The notes beneath the pieces are model-generated. The model saw nothing but the letters and a program-made list of their open reading frames with translations, had not been told where the DNA came from and ran no database searches. A program made the position numbers and the translations under genes. A stretch of DNA of 39,130 nucleotides from NCBI GenBank assembly GCA_003223115.1, contig QHXW01000128.1, positions 1-39,130 of the forward strand, read 5' to 3'. The stretch is from Acidobacteriota bacterium. GTDB lineage: Bacteria > Acidobacteriota > Terriglobia > Bryobacterales > Bryobacteraceae. Of the stretch, positions 24,723 through 33,856 are shown piece after piece (position 1 is the first letter of the stretch; the number at the start of each line of letters is the position of its first letter).

Positions 24723-25996
24723 GAGTTCCTCTGGTTCGCGTACGCTGTTTGTGCATTCACAGCGTGCGGTTCAACAACTGGCGAACAACTGATATTTAGC
24801 TCATCCTTTCGCCATCCATCGGGGCAAAGGTATTGCCGTTTCAGACGGGCGAGAGCATGCAACATCCAAGCCTGTCCCCAGCGCATATAGGGCGTCCGGT
24901 TGATCCAGAACCGATGCGCCTGGAAGAAGAAGGTTCCGTCGGCGCCGCGCATGTGCTCGAGCGTCCAACGGGTAACGTTCAAGGCGCGCTCCCTCGCATC
25001 GTTGTCCTGTTCAGCAAAATCGCAGAATGTCAGGATGGCCTGGGAACATGAGTGTATGTCGATCGGGTATACGGAATTATGGAAGTACTTGGGCCCGCCA
25101 TCCGCGCGGAAGAAGTTGGAGACGTAATACTCGTATCCAAGTCGCATGGCATGGTCGAACGTAGTGTCATGCGTGCTGCGCTGGTAGGTGAGTAATGCTC
25201 CGATGTTGTAAGCCGTATGGAAGCCATCGATCCAGTGGTGCATAAGTGCCGGCCCGTAATACCAGGCGCCATTCGGCTGTTGGCCAGCCACGAGGTAATT
25301 CATGGTACGACGGGCAATTTGACAGTACTCGGGATCGCGCGGCGCCAAGCGCGCAAGGAGCGCACCGGCATGGACGCTGGCGTTGTACACCCTCATGTGG
25401 TCGAGGGGCGTATAGCTGACACACAGGTGCTCTGGCGTGTCTACCGGCCGATTCAGCCGCGTGATGAGGAACCGTCCGGCGGACTGTGCCATGTCCCGAG
25501 CCTCAACATCGCCAAAAACCTCGGCCATGTCGAGTAAGGCATGGGCGCAGAAGCAAGTTGCAATACAGTTCGGACTGAACGCCGGCATCCATCCACCACG
25601 TGATACGTGGTCCCAGTCATAGCCCCAGCAGTACTCGGGTTCGTTCGGACTTCGCAGTCGTTTTAGCTCCGATTTGAGATAGGCGGCCCCATTCTGAGTG
25701 TCAGCGTTCGAGCGCGCCAAATCGCAGTACGCAGATAGAAAAAGCCCAATTGCCTTCGGATTCTTGCTTTGTGGCACCCGCAACCAGCGGCGTATCCGCA
25801 GCCCGGCAAACCGTTTGCCAAACTGGATGAACAGTATTCCAAGCGGCCACTGACGGGCCCATCGTCCCTGAAGCAGGGGGGAACTTAGAATATCAAAAGG
25901 CTCGTGACCGGCACAATCGCGGCGCTCGACCCAATTTCCCAAGGTGAGCAGCGCGCGATCTACGGTCAAAGGGATTTCGTCGTCGATGCTGGGCAT
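24716..25996 (-). CDS. Alpha/alpha-toroid polysaccharide biosynthesis protein (VpsJ-like)
   Basis: A 426-residue soluble protein made of helical hairpins. Repeated aromatic and Gly-rich turns such as GQQPNGAWYYGP, HHWIDGFHTAYNIGALL and SVYPIDIHSCSQAIL resemble six-hairpin glycosidase or squalene-cyclase-like (alpha/alpha)6 toroids. Similar genes of exopolysaccharide clusters are called VpsJ-like. No signal peptide or TM segment is visible, so it is presumably cytoplasmic. Candidate acidic catalytic residues lie in DGFHTAYN and YPIDIH, but I cannot assign them. Its stop overlaps the start of the bi-domain oxidoreductase by 7 bases, suggesting the two act on one substrate. Function unknown; a glycan epimerase, lyase or hydrolase are all possible. 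Confidence 0.75.
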   Translation of the reverse strand: MPSIDDEIPLTVDRALLTLGNWVERRDCAGHEPFDILSSPLLQGRWARQWPLGILFIQFGKRFAGLRIRRWLRVPQSKNPKAIGLFLSAYCDLARSNADTQNGAAYLKSELKRLRSPNEPEYCWGYDWDHVSRGGWMPAFSPNCIATCFCAHALLDMAEVFGDVEARDMAQSAGRFLITRLNRPVDTPEHLCVSYTPLDHMRVYNASVHAGALLARLAPRDPEYCQIARRTMNYLVAGQQPNGAWYYGPALMHHWIDGFHTAYNIGALLTYQRSTHDTTFDHAMRLGYEYYVSNFFRADGGPKYFHNSVYPIDIHSCSQAILTFCDFAEQDNDARERALNVTRWTLEHMRGADGTFFFQAHRFWINRTPYMRWGQAWMLHALARLKRQYLCPDGWRKDELNISCSPVVEPHAVNAQTAYANQRNSC

Positions 25997-26071
25997 AAGG
26001 ACCGCTGGCTGGCTGACGCTACGTGACTCTACCGGGAATACTTCAATTGACTTAAAATTGAGTGACTCACG

Positions 26072-27052
26072 TTACGGCCTGCGCCAGATCACCACACCGG
26101 TTGCCATCTGTAGGATCGCCTCAGCGCCGCGTTTGGCGGCACTCTTTCCCGCGCTGCCTGGAACAAAGACGATGTCGTCTGGTTGGAGATGCAGATCGGG
26201 AGCCTTTGCGGTCAAAATCTTCTTAAGCAAGAGTGGGACATCTTCCCGGCCCTCTGGGGTTTTCCGGATGAGCCTGGCCGCATTCAGTGCCGCGGTCGGG
26301 TTGGTCCCCTGCGCGAGAGCAATAGCCTGCAGCACGGTAATACCGTTGTCGTTTTCCATGACGAAACCGCCGGGCTGGTGGACGTCACCGACGACGTAAA
26401 CAACCCCAGCTTTGCTCACGACAATTGTGTCGCCGGGCTCGACGGGGACGTTATTCGCCACCGACTCCTGCGCACCAGTCGAGAGCGGTACCCGAGCCGA
26501 ATGTTGCGGATCATTGCGGCGCGTAATCAGCACGTACCGGCCCGCTTTAGGCGTAGTGCCGCCGGCGGCGGATATGGCGTCGTACAGCTTCCTCGATCCC
26601 AGCAACGAATAAATGCCGGGCTTCTGTACCTCGCCGAGCACCGAGATCCCCTGCGTCGCGTACTCCCTCGCGAAAAGCGTAATGTGCGGGTCATTGAAAA
26701 GGCCCTTTTGGCTAAGCTTGCGTTCAATCAGCGTTTCACCTTGTTCGACGGAGAGTCCACCTACAGCGACTGTCCCGAGCATCGGCAAGGAAATTTCACC
26801 GCCGGAATTAACGCGTACTTCGGTTTTAAAATCAGGTACGCCGTACAAGCTCACATCGAGCAGATCGCCGGCGCCAATCAGCAGGCCCTGCGGGGAGCCG
26901 GTACTGCGCGCCGCAACCGGCGTCGTCGGAGCTGCAGACGTCCGGGCCCGAGCGTGAACCTCTGAGGAACCAGCGCGATCCTGGGCGAAGCCATCAGCCG
27001 ATAGCAGAGCTAAGCACGCAAGCGCGGCGAGAGAAACGGATTTGGACTCCAT
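26072..27052 (-). CDS. Polysaccharide export protein, Wza/OtnA-like with SLBB domains
   Basis: Outer-membrane/periplasmic export component that works with the Wzc-like co-polymerase. Residues 1-24 form a type-I-like signal peptide ending SADGFA; no lipobox cysteine is seen, so it is not an obvious lipoprotein. The poly-export domain (about 55-135) carries GAGDLLDVSLYGVPDF, and two SLBB domains follow (GISVLGEVQKPGIYSL and VYVVGDVHQPGGFVM). At 326 residues it is shorter than E. coli Wza. The C-terminal IWRRP lacks a clear amphipathic barrel helix, so the outer-membrane pore may be formed differently. The ATG is preceded by GGAGGT at 27057-27062 with a 4-base gap, a strong site. Confidence 0.93.
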   Translation of the reverse strand: MESKSVSLAALACLALLSADGFAQDRAGSSEVHARARTSAAPTTPVAARSTGSPQGLLIGAGDLLDVSLYGVPDFKTEVRVNSGGEISLPMLGTVAVGGLSVEQGETLIERKLSQKGLFNDPHITLFAREYATQGISVLGEVQKPGIYSLLGSRKLYDAISAAGGTTPKAGRYVLITRRNDPQHSARVPLSTGAQESVANNVPVEPGDTIVVSKAGVVYVVGDVHQPGGFVMENDNGITVLQAIALAQGTNPTAALNAARLIRKTPEGREDVPLLLKKILTAKAPDLHLQPDDIVFVPGSAGKSAAKRGAEAILQMATGVVIWRRP

Positions 27053-27141
27053 AACAACCTCCAGGGATCAGGGTCACCAGCGGAAAGCCGGGCCTATCTT
27101 AGGTTTCCACGGCACACATCCCATGCAACGGAAAGAGGCGC

Positions 27142-28515
27142 TCAGCAGCGAACGATTTTCGAAGAATCGATACTGCGAGTGGCATTTCGAGTGTCGACAA
27201 CAAGTTGCGCTTCGCGCACGATGGCTGGGTAATCGTAATCGGAATGATCCGTGATGATTGCCACGCAATCGTACTCGCCGATGTTGTCCAACGGAACGCG
27301 CTCCATCTGCAGGTCGTAATGACGTCCCTTGAGCAGCAGCGGGAAATACGGGTCGTTGTAGCTGACAATAGCGCCCTGTTGATTCAGCAACTCGATTATG
27401 GTAAGCGCGGGTGATTCGCGTAGATCATCAACATCCCTCTTGTAAGACACTCCTAGGATCAGTACTCGCGAGCCGTTCAGTGGCTTGTGGCTACGGTTCA
27501 GTGCTGCCGAAATCGTGCTGACAATATGGTACGGCATGGAGACGTTGATCTCCCCCGCGAGTTCGATGAAGCGAGTCTGGAAGTCCCACTGCTTCGCCTT
27601 CCATGAAAGATAGAACGGATCCACTGGTATGCAGTGCCCACCTAGGCCCGGGCCGGGATAAAACGGCTGAAAGCCAAAGGGCTTAGTCGAGGCAGCGTCG
27701 ATGACTTCCCATATGTCAATTCCCATGCGCAGACACAAGAGCTTCAGTTCGTTCACCAAGGCGATATTCACGCAGCGATATATATTTTCAAGCAGCTTCG
27801 TCATTTCTGCCACTGCAGGCGTGGAGACCGGTACTATGCGCCGGAAAATAGCTTGATATAACGAGGCGGCAAGCTGGCTCGCATGGTTGCTCAGCCCCCC
27901 GACAACTTTGGGGATATCGCGTCGCGCGATCGTGTTATTGCTAGGATCTTCGCGCTCGGGCGAGAACACAACATAAAAGTTGTCGCTCTCGACTGGGTTA
28001 CCGTCACGCTGGGCGCGCAACCCCCGTGCATTCTTCTCCAGAATACGCACGAGGATTTCCTCGGTAGTTCCTGGATACGTGGTGCTTTCGAGCACGATGA
28101 GCTGGCCCGCCTGCAAATGGGGGGTGATCGCTTCTGCTGTATTGATAAGGTAGCTAAGGTCAGGCTCGCGTTGCTCGTTCAGCGGAGTTGGGACGCAGAT
28201 GATTACAACATTCATGTCGGCGATATTAGAGTAATCCACCGTCGCTGAGAACTGCTTCATGCGCGCGAGCTGAATTTCGCTGGACGGCACGCGGTAGATA
28301 TAGGACTCACCTCTGGAAAGCTTGGCCACCTTTTGGGCATCGACATCGAAGCCGGTGACAGGAAAACCCGCATCCGTGAAAAGTAGAGCGAGCGGCAGGC
28401 CAACATAGCCGAGCCCGACGATCCCAACATTCGCGGTACGGTTTGCAAACTTCAATTCGAGCGACTCAAGTTCGCTCGCACGCAGGGAACTGGCAGTCTG
28501 AGTACTTACACGCAT
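27142..28515 (-). CDS. UDP-sugar 6-dehydrogenase (WbpA/WecC-like)
   Basis: NAD-dependent two-step oxidation of UDP-GlcNAc (or a related UDP-hexose) to the uronic acid. It has the N-terminal Rossmann loop GIVGLGYVGLPLA, ICVPTPLNEQREPDL, ESTTYPGTT, FSPEREDPSN and the catalytic-cysteine segment GPGLGGHCIPVDPF (Cys about 295). The C-terminal domain starts at VLILGVSYKRDVDDLRESPA. The FSPERxDPGN-like and PGLGGHCIPVDP signatures are closest to WbpA/TviB. I chose ATG 28515, 5 bases after AAAGGG; a GTG two codons upstream overlaps that site. It lies between the Wzc-like and Wza-like genes and should supply the uronate for the WbpB/E/D/I-like enzymes encoded at 33819-39130. Confidence 0.95.
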   Translation of the reverse strand: MRVSTQTASSLRASELESLELKFANRTANVGIVGLGYVGLPLALLFTDAGFPVTGFDVDAQKVAKLSRGESYIYRVPSSEIQLARMKQFSATVDYSNIADMNVVIICVPTPLNEQREPDLSYLINTAEAITPHLQAGQLIVLESTTYPGTTEEILVRILEKNARGLRAQRDGNPVESDNFYVVFSPEREDPSNNTIARRDIPKVVGGLSNHASQLAASLYQAIFRRIVPVSTPAVAEMTKLLENIYRCVNIALVNELKLLCLRMGIDIWEVIDAASTKPFGFQPFYPGPGLGGHCIPVDPFYLSWKAKQWDFQTRFIELAGEINVSMPYHIVSTISAALNRSHKPLNGSRVLILGVSYKRDVDDLRESPALTIIELLNQQGAIVSYNDPYFPLLLKGRHYDLQMERVPLDNIGEYDCVAIITDHSDYDYPAIVREAQLVVDTRNATRSIDSSKIVRC

Positions 28516-28575
28516 ATGCACCCTTTCTTTGACAGAAGTCGTTCCTGAGCGAGAAGCAAAGGAGGCTTGGAAACC

Positions 28576-30885
28576 TTATCTGCCTTCGCCAAGGGATTTC
28601 GTCTGATGCTGACTGTGGTAACTGTAATAGTATCGGAAATCTGATGAGTCCACCTGTGCTCCATTCAGCACGAACCCCGCGACGTGGGCGTTGACCCTGC
28701 GAAGTAGATCCTGAGCTCGCAAGAAGGTGTCTCTTGCGATCTGACCAGAGCGGATGACCAGGATCACAGAATCCGCCTCCACCGACATGCGAACTGCGTC
28801 GGTCATCGCCAAGACGGGCGGCGTGTCGATGATGATATGGTCGAATTGATCTCGCCAGTGGTCTACTAAATCCTTGAAGCCGGACACCAACAATTCAGTG
28901 TCGTCCGGCAGCATAACTGGCCCCGCCGGCAGAATGTACAAATTGGGTACCTCGGCACGTTGGATTACAGCCTCGTCGAATGTGACAGACTTTCTGAGTA
29001 GCGCGCCCAAACCGGTGTTACAGCTCAAGCGCATGGCGCGGTGGATGCTGGGACGCCGCAGGTCGGCGTCGACGAGTAGCACACGCCTGTGCAACCGCGC
29101 GAGCAGAATTGCCGTGTTCGTACAGACCGTGGTTTTGCCTTCCCCTGGAACCGCGCTCGTCACCAGGATGATCCCCGGGGGGGTGGCCGCCGAAAGCATG
29201 AGTGGCGTCAGCATAGCTCTGTAGGATTCCGCGGCTAGCGACAGTGGCTGTAGGAGGCTCACCAACTCGGGCTTCACGTCGCCGCCGACGCCCGTGAGTT
29301 GGCGGGCCGCGCCGTTCCTGCTCATCGTTTTCAACAGCGGCAAGACACCAAGCGCAGGCAATGGCGACAAAAGCCGTGCCTGCTCCAGAGTGATGATAGT
29401 CTTTTCGTTCACCTTCGCCAGGCCGAATGCCAGCAACACGCCGCCGAAAATTCCGAACAAGAGAGAAAGGGCGAAGTTCCGCCGAATATCCGGCTCTACA
29501 GGCAGTTTCGGAGGTCTGGCTGGATCGACGATCCAGATGTTACTCGATTTCAAGCTGGCTGAAATACCTACTTCTTTCTGCTTCTGTAGCAAATCCTCGT
29601 AGAGCTTGCGGTTCGTCTCGAACTCGTGCTTCAGTATTTCGGACTGGACTGCATTTGCGTATAGCTTGTCCGCCGTCTGCTTCTGCGCTTCCAGCGCGTC
29701 CTGCAGGATCCGCTCGCGTCCCACCGCGCTCTGGTATTCATAAGTTATGCGCTTACCGATTCTGTTAACTTCAGCGTCGACGGACCTCCGCGCTTGGTCG
29801 AGTTGCTTGGACAGTTCGACCATTTTCGGGTGTGCGGGGCCTAGCTGAACTGACGCTTGCGCGATCTGGTTTTCCAGGTCGGCCAATTGTGCACGAAGTC
29901 TCGTAATGAGGTTATCGGGCTCCAGTTTCGCAATCAGCTCTGGCCGCCCCGAAACTGCCAGTCGGTAGTTGACCTCTTTCTGGATGCGGTCGGCTTCCGC
30001 CGCAGTGAGCCCCCTATTCAAATCGTCAAGCTTTGCCGTCACAAGGTTCTGCTTGTTGTCCAAGCCAAAGAGTCCACTTTGTTTCTGGTAGGCGAGCAGC
30101 CTCTGCTGAGATTCTTCAACCTTGGACTGCAGTTCCTTCAATTGATTCGCGAGGAAGCTGGAAATCTGCGCGTTAACTTGGAACTGACTTCGATAATAAT
30201 GATCAACATATTCCTTAGCTAAGGAATTCACAACATCGGCGGATAGCCGGGGATCTGTGCTGCGGAACTTGATCTCGATTAGCCGTGTGCCCTTCACCTT
30301 CGAGATCCTGAGACTCTTATGAAACGATTTTACGAGTCGGTCTTCGTTGTCGGGCTGCTCTACGCGACCCGTGAACTTCGGGTTTTTGTTGAGGTGGAGG
30401 TCTTTGATGACCTGCATGGCCAATGCGTCAGTCTGCAGGATGCCGATCTGTGTGTCAATCGCCGCACGGTCTTCGGGATCTTCCAGCAGTGACGTGTCAA
30501 CGCCCTTGAACCCCAGCACGCCGCTGTCGTTCTCGCGGTGAAACACCACCACCACGCGTCCGACTGCCTCATATCGCGGCTTCATGTAGTACGATGCGGT
30601 TAGTACAATCGCGACGACAACAAGCGCGAAAGCGGTGATTGTCCACTTGCGGTCCTGAATGATGCGCCACAGACCTGCAGCGAACATTTCATCCGATGCG
30701 CGCTCATCCGATGCGCGTGCCACAGGGTGGGGAGGGTGGTTCGGTAGACTTCGCACAAACCTTGGCGCAGCTCGGGTACCATGGACCTCCAAGTTTTCGG
30801 GTTCTTCGGGTCCAATGTCGCAGGCGGAGACAGCGAGCGGAGAATCACGCCTGAGTCGGTTCATCAATTCAAAATATTTGCTCAT
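28576..30885 (-). CDS. Polysaccharide co-polymerase / BY-kinase (Wzc-like)
   Basis: Inner-membrane protein of 769 residues that controls chain length and export in Wzx/Wzy systems and autophosphorylates on tyrosine. After a 70-residue cytoplasmic lead come TM1 (about 81-101), a Wzz domain, a long periplasmic coiled coil, a GNVR-type segment and TM2 (about 471-491). The C-terminal kinase has Walker A PGEGKTT (about 580-586), Walker A' VLLVDADLRRP (about 602-612) and Walker B HIIIDTPP (about 683-690). A C-terminal tyrosine cluster, YYYSY near 752-756, is the expected autophosphorylation site. Kinase and co-polymerase are fused, as in proteobacterial Wzc. The upstream gene overlaps it by 17 bases and the dehydrogenase follows after 60 bases. 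Confidence 0.96.
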   Translation of the reverse strand: MSKYFELMNRLRRDSPLAVSACDIGPEEPENLEVHGTRAAPRFVRSLPNHPPHPVARASDERASDEMFAAGLWRIIQDRKWTITAFALVVVAIVLTASYYMKPRYEAVGRVVVVFHRENDSGVLGFKGVDTSLLEDPEDRAAIDTQIGILQTDALAMQVIKDLHLNKNPKFTGRVEQPDNEDRLVKSFHKSLRISKVKGTRLIEIKFRSTDPRLSADVVNSLAKEYVDHYYRSQFQVNAQISSFLANQLKELQSKVEESQQRLLAYQKQSGLFGLDNKQNLVTAKLDDLNRGLTAAEADRIQKEVNYRLAVSGRPELIAKLEPDNLITRLRAQLADLENQIAQASVQLGPAHPKMVELSKQLDQARRSVDAEVNRIGKRITYEYQSAVGRERILQDALEAQKQTADKLYANAVQSEILKHEFETNRKLYEDLLQKQKEVGISASLKSSNIWIVDPARPPKLPVEPDIRRNFALSLLFGIFGGVLLAFGLAKVNEKTIITLEQARLLSPLPALGVLPLLKTMSRNGAARQLTGVGGDVKPELVSLLQPLSLAAESYRAMLTPLMLSAATPPGIILVTSAVPGEGKTTVCTNTAILLARLHRRVLLVDADLRRPSIHRAMRLSCNTGLGALLRKSVTFDEAVIQRAEVPNLYILPAGPVMLPDDTELLVSGFKDLVDHWRDQFDHIIIDTPPVLAMTDAVRMSVEADSVILVIRSGQIARDTFLRAQDLLRRVNAHVAGFVLNGAQVDSSDFRYYYSYHSQHQTKSLGEGR

Positions 30886-32362
30886 TACGTTTCGTCTCGA
30901 GACCGAGTGGCAGCGCCTGTATTAACCGGCTCTCAGTCAAGACACCCGGTTGTCTGGCGGCACTGGAGGAGATTTGACCATTCCGGAATACCATCCTCCT
31001 CGCGCTGGCTTGATGAGAATCGAGCACGTACGCCAAGCGGCCCCCCTCAAGGACGGCATACGCGACCCTCGCCCTATCGTTTTGGGGCCCTTCGATTACC
31101 CAATTGTTCCCCTGACACACCAGCTTCATCTGGCTTCGCGCGCGCCACCACTCGTTGACCTCCCTTGGAAGAGCGAGCCAGACTTTTCCCTCCGACCGCA
31201 AATTTTCGAGAAAAGCCAGGAGCGATTTGTAAGTATCTCGCGCCCGCGCTTCGATAAGGTAGTCCGGGTGAACAATGAAGCTAGCAAGTCCATGTGCCTC
31301 CATGATCTGGGCAACCTGGCGTCTCCATAGATCGGTCGAATACTGATTGAGAATGTGAAAGAGTGAATAGTCCTGGGTTGCAGTGACCGGCAACTCCAAG
31401 ATCTTGCCGACGAAAAAGGGCATCACTGAGCAACAGCCGCCTCGTTGTGCCTCCAAGTGCCCCACGGACGGAACAGACATGTCATATGAAAAGTCCAGGG
31501 CATCGTACCAGTTGAGGTTGTGATAGAGAGCGGCTGAACGAAAACCAGAGGCTTTATACTCTCTACCGTATCGGTTGATCCGCTCAGCGCGAAGTAGGAA
31601 TTGTTCTCGGTTGTTGAACAGACGGCCATCGTGATTCAAATCGTGGACGTTGATTTCAAACCCACGGAGCCGAATTTCGTCTAGGAAAGACTGCGGCACT
31701 GAGTATCTGTCCTCGGGAACGATTTGGAAAGAGGATTTCATCCGGCAAGAATCGTCTAAGTTCATTAGACGTGAGCAGAAGTTCCTGCCGGCCGCTGTTT
31801 CTACGTCGTGCGTTATCATGGCGCAACTTGGATAGCCGTTCGGCCAAAACCAGATAAATGGTATTCTGTCGATCAAGTTAGCCTTGAGCAGTGTAGCTAA
31901 CAGCTTTCCGAGGATACGCTCAACTGTTAGATCGACAGGCCAGTTGGGAAAAGGTACTTCCTTCCAATCTCTTAGTTGTATTCTTTGTAGATACTTCCGA
32001 ACCGACACCATTAAGAGTGGTCTGACCGAGTAGTATGCCCTTTGCAAGGCGAGTTTGGCATAACGCCTAGCGCCCACTTCGTGGCCCGAGGACGCATAGC
32101 GTTCATAACGCAAGTTGGCGATTATTTCTGAGGGGTTGAATGGGAGCCCAAGCGTGTTTTGGTCCGCGCCGACATCCCTCAGTGCATCGTACAGTTCACC
32201 CGTGGCGTGCCTAGCTAGCGGACCGCCGGAGCACTGTCCGTAGCAAATTGCGTCCAGGCCAAACTGGAAGTAACCGCTATCCCCGGATAGGTTTCCAGTT
32301 AGAGTGAAATCCGCAAAAGTTTCCGGGCAACGGTAGTAATCAAGAAGGGCCGAATTCACCAT
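30869..32362 (-). CDS. Divergent polysaccharide deacetylase-like protein
   Basis: A 497-residue protein with an N-terminal region of about 190 residues of unknown fold, then a NodB/PHP-like core. AMITHDVETAAG holds the candidate metal/catalytic Asp, and INVHDLNHDGRLF holds the His pair expected for motif 2. FRSAALYHNLNWYDAL and, later, SFIVHPDYL correspond to the remaining motifs. The classical TFDDG motif is replaced by THDVE, so it belongs to a divergent branch. No signal peptide is visible. The C-terminal 90 residues resemble no catalytic part that I know. Its last codons overlap the start of the BY-kinase gene by 17 bases. Likely N-deacetylation of acetamido sugars in the polymer or an intermediate; the role is inferred from fold and context. 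Confidence 0.8.
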   Translation of the reverse strand: MVNSALLDYYRCPETFADFTLTGNLSGDSGYFQFGLDAICYGQCSGGPLARHATGELYDALRDVGADQNTLGLPFNPSEIIANLRYERYASSGHEVGARRYAKLALQRAYYSVRPLLMVSVRKYLQRIQLRDWKEVPFPNWPVDLTVERILGKLLATLLKANLIDRIPFIWFWPNGYPSCAMITHDVETAAGRNFCSRLMNLDDSCRMKSSFQIVPEDRYSVPQSFLDEIRLRGFEINVHDLNHDGRLFNNREQFLLRAERINRYGREYKASGFRSAALYHNLNWYDALDFSYDMSVPSVGHLEAQRGGCCSVMPFFVGKILELPVTATQDYSLFHILNQYSTDLWRRQVAQIMEAHGLASFIVHPDYLIEARARDTYKSLLAFLENLRSEGKVWLALPREVNEWWRARSQMKLVCQGNNWVIEGPQNDRARVAYAVLEGGRLAYVLDSHQASARRMVFRNGQISSSAARQPGVLTESRLIQALPLGLETKRNEQIF

Positions 32363-32435
32363 GTCTCGCCGGGTTCGTTATCTTTCGCTCGACTACTCGC
32401 TTTGGAGTCTCAGACAAATCAACATGCACTGAATT

Positions 32436-33473
32436 CTACGCGATATGCCTGTAGAGCAGCCTACCGGCAGCGATGAACAGGCCATCCGGCATGCGGGCAA
32501 AGAGGCGTTTCGCAACTTGCGTCAACTGCTCTTCGGCCATCTTGTGGCGACCCCGAGCACAAATTCTGCTGTACGCCAGCACTGACCGGGTCGTACCCCA
32601 CTGGTCTTTGAAACGAATTAGTCCTTGATTAGTGGTCTCTGAGCGGCCAAAATCAAACACCTGCATGCCTCGTCCCTTCGCCTCCTGGATTGCCTTCCAG
32701 AACAGGAACGGCATGCCGCCGAGATTGTGATAAGAGGCGTCGGAGCAACCATATTTATAAACAAGCGTATCACCGTGGGTGAGGGTCAAAATACTGCCGA
32801 TCGGCCGCTGGCCGTAGGAAGCTACGCGAATCGTGAGCTGACCACGCAGTAAAGTAATCAGATTACGAAACCACTCAATCGGTTGAGGAGGCAAGTTGTG
32901 CCGTTGGCGTGTGAGCAACAACAGGCGATAGAATTTGTTCAAAAGCACTTCCGAACATCCCTTTTCGTAGCAGAGAGCTTCGCGCTCTGCGCGCCGAATT
33001 TTTCTTTGAATCGAATCCTTTTGAAACCGCCGAAAGAGGTTGTCGAGAGCGGGACGGAGGTCGAGTACATGAAAGCAAAACATGTTGCTTTTTTGAATAC
33101 AGGGTTCAGCCGGCAGATCTACACTCAGCGGGCGAATCTCGATGTATTTCAATTTTTCTCTGTCAAGCGTACCTTGCAGAGAACGGAACACTTCCTGACC
33201 TTGCTCGGGGCTTTCTACAAGAGGCTCGCAGTGGTCGGCAAAGGGCAATGAAACCATTCTGCGTCCGGTCAGCCAACTGCTGACGCGACAGAAGACTATT
33301 CCATTCGTCAACATGGCTCCCGGAGGGGAGGTCGTATAGACGATGGGTTCATAGCCATACGTCCGGTGTAGCGCCTCCAGCCAGCCGGTTGTATGAAAGA
33401 CTGAGGAGCGTGGGTGTCCCTGAACGAACTCTGCCCAGCGTGGATCCTCTACCGGATTGAACGTGTAAACCAT
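32436..33473 (-). CDS. FemAB/GNAT-like protein (FemAB-related, polysaccharide-associated)
   Basis: A 345-residue double-GNAT protein of the FemAB type found in polysaccharide clusters, often annotated as PEP-CTERM-associated. Visible marks are PRSSVFHTTGWLEAL near the N-terminus, KDSIQRKIRRAERE in the central helix, GQRPIGSILTLTHGDTLVYKYG in the C-terminal acyltransferase half, and FDFGRSETTNQGL followed by RFKDQWG at the end. FemAB proteins transfer aminoacyl or acyl groups; here an amino sugar acceptor in the polysaccharide is possible. The ATG at 33473 overlaps the stop of the GT2 remnant, and a TTG lies one codon earlier. It precedes the deacetylase-like gene by 73 bases. Family confident, substrate unknown. 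Confidence 0.88.
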   Translation of the reverse strand: MVYTFNPVEDPRWAEFVQGHPRSSVFHTTGWLEALHRTYGYEPIVYTTSPPGAMLTNGIVFCRVSSWLTGRRMVSLPFADHCEPLVESPEQGQEVFRSLQGTLDREKLKYIEIRPLSVDLPAEPCIQKSNMFCFHVLDLRPALDNLFRRFQKDSIQRKIRRAEREALCYEKGCSEVLLNKFYRLLLLTRQRHNLPPQPIEWFRNLITLLRGQLTIRVASYGQRPIGSILTLTHGDTLVYKYGCSDASYHNLGGMPFLFWKAIQEAKGRGMQVFDFGRSETTNQGLIRFKDQWGTTRSVLAYSRICARGRHKMAEEQLTQVAKRLFARMPDGLFIAAGRLLYRHIA

Positions 33474-33856
33474 CAAGGCAAACGCACCAACACGATCTGG
33501 GTGGGATGGGCAACGAACCGCTTCTTGGTTTTAAAAGACGCGATCGTCTGCCGCACCACGGACTGGATCATCAACTCAATAAACGTTGCTTCGTTCCGCG
33601 CCGGGGTACTGAGAACGTAGGGGTGCCACTGACTCGCCTCTCCGTACTGCCCGCCGACGGTGCTGTTTCTCTTGCGGTCTTCATATGCTGCCCGAAAGCC
33701 ATGGGATAGCCGTTCAGTGAACCTTCGACTCCGTCGAAAAGCCTCGGAACTGCTGCGCGAATCCGACGTCTGAGTCCAACTGTAAGGCGATGTCCGGAGC
33801 GACGAAGCGAGCGCGGAGTCAGGCGACAAGGGCCTGTCTGGGCAAACTCTTTTCAT
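33473..33856 (-). pseudogene. Remnant of a GT2-family glycosyltransferase
   Basis: Only a short part of this open frame looks like protein. Residues 79-104 (33545-33622) read PYVLSTPARNEATFIELMIQ followed by SVVRQT, the first beta-strand and helix of GT2 (GT-A fold) enzymes. The DDGSTD segment, the DXD motif and the rest of a roughly 300-residue enzyme are absent, and the frame ends about 23 residues later beside the FemAB gene. There is no start codon close upstream of the recognisable part in the same frame. The 78 preceding residues are Ser/Arg-rich and look non-coding, and the frame overlaps the end of the epimerase gene. I read it as an internally deleted GT2 gene. The segment 33623-33818 holds nothing else I can identify. 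Confidence 0.55.
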
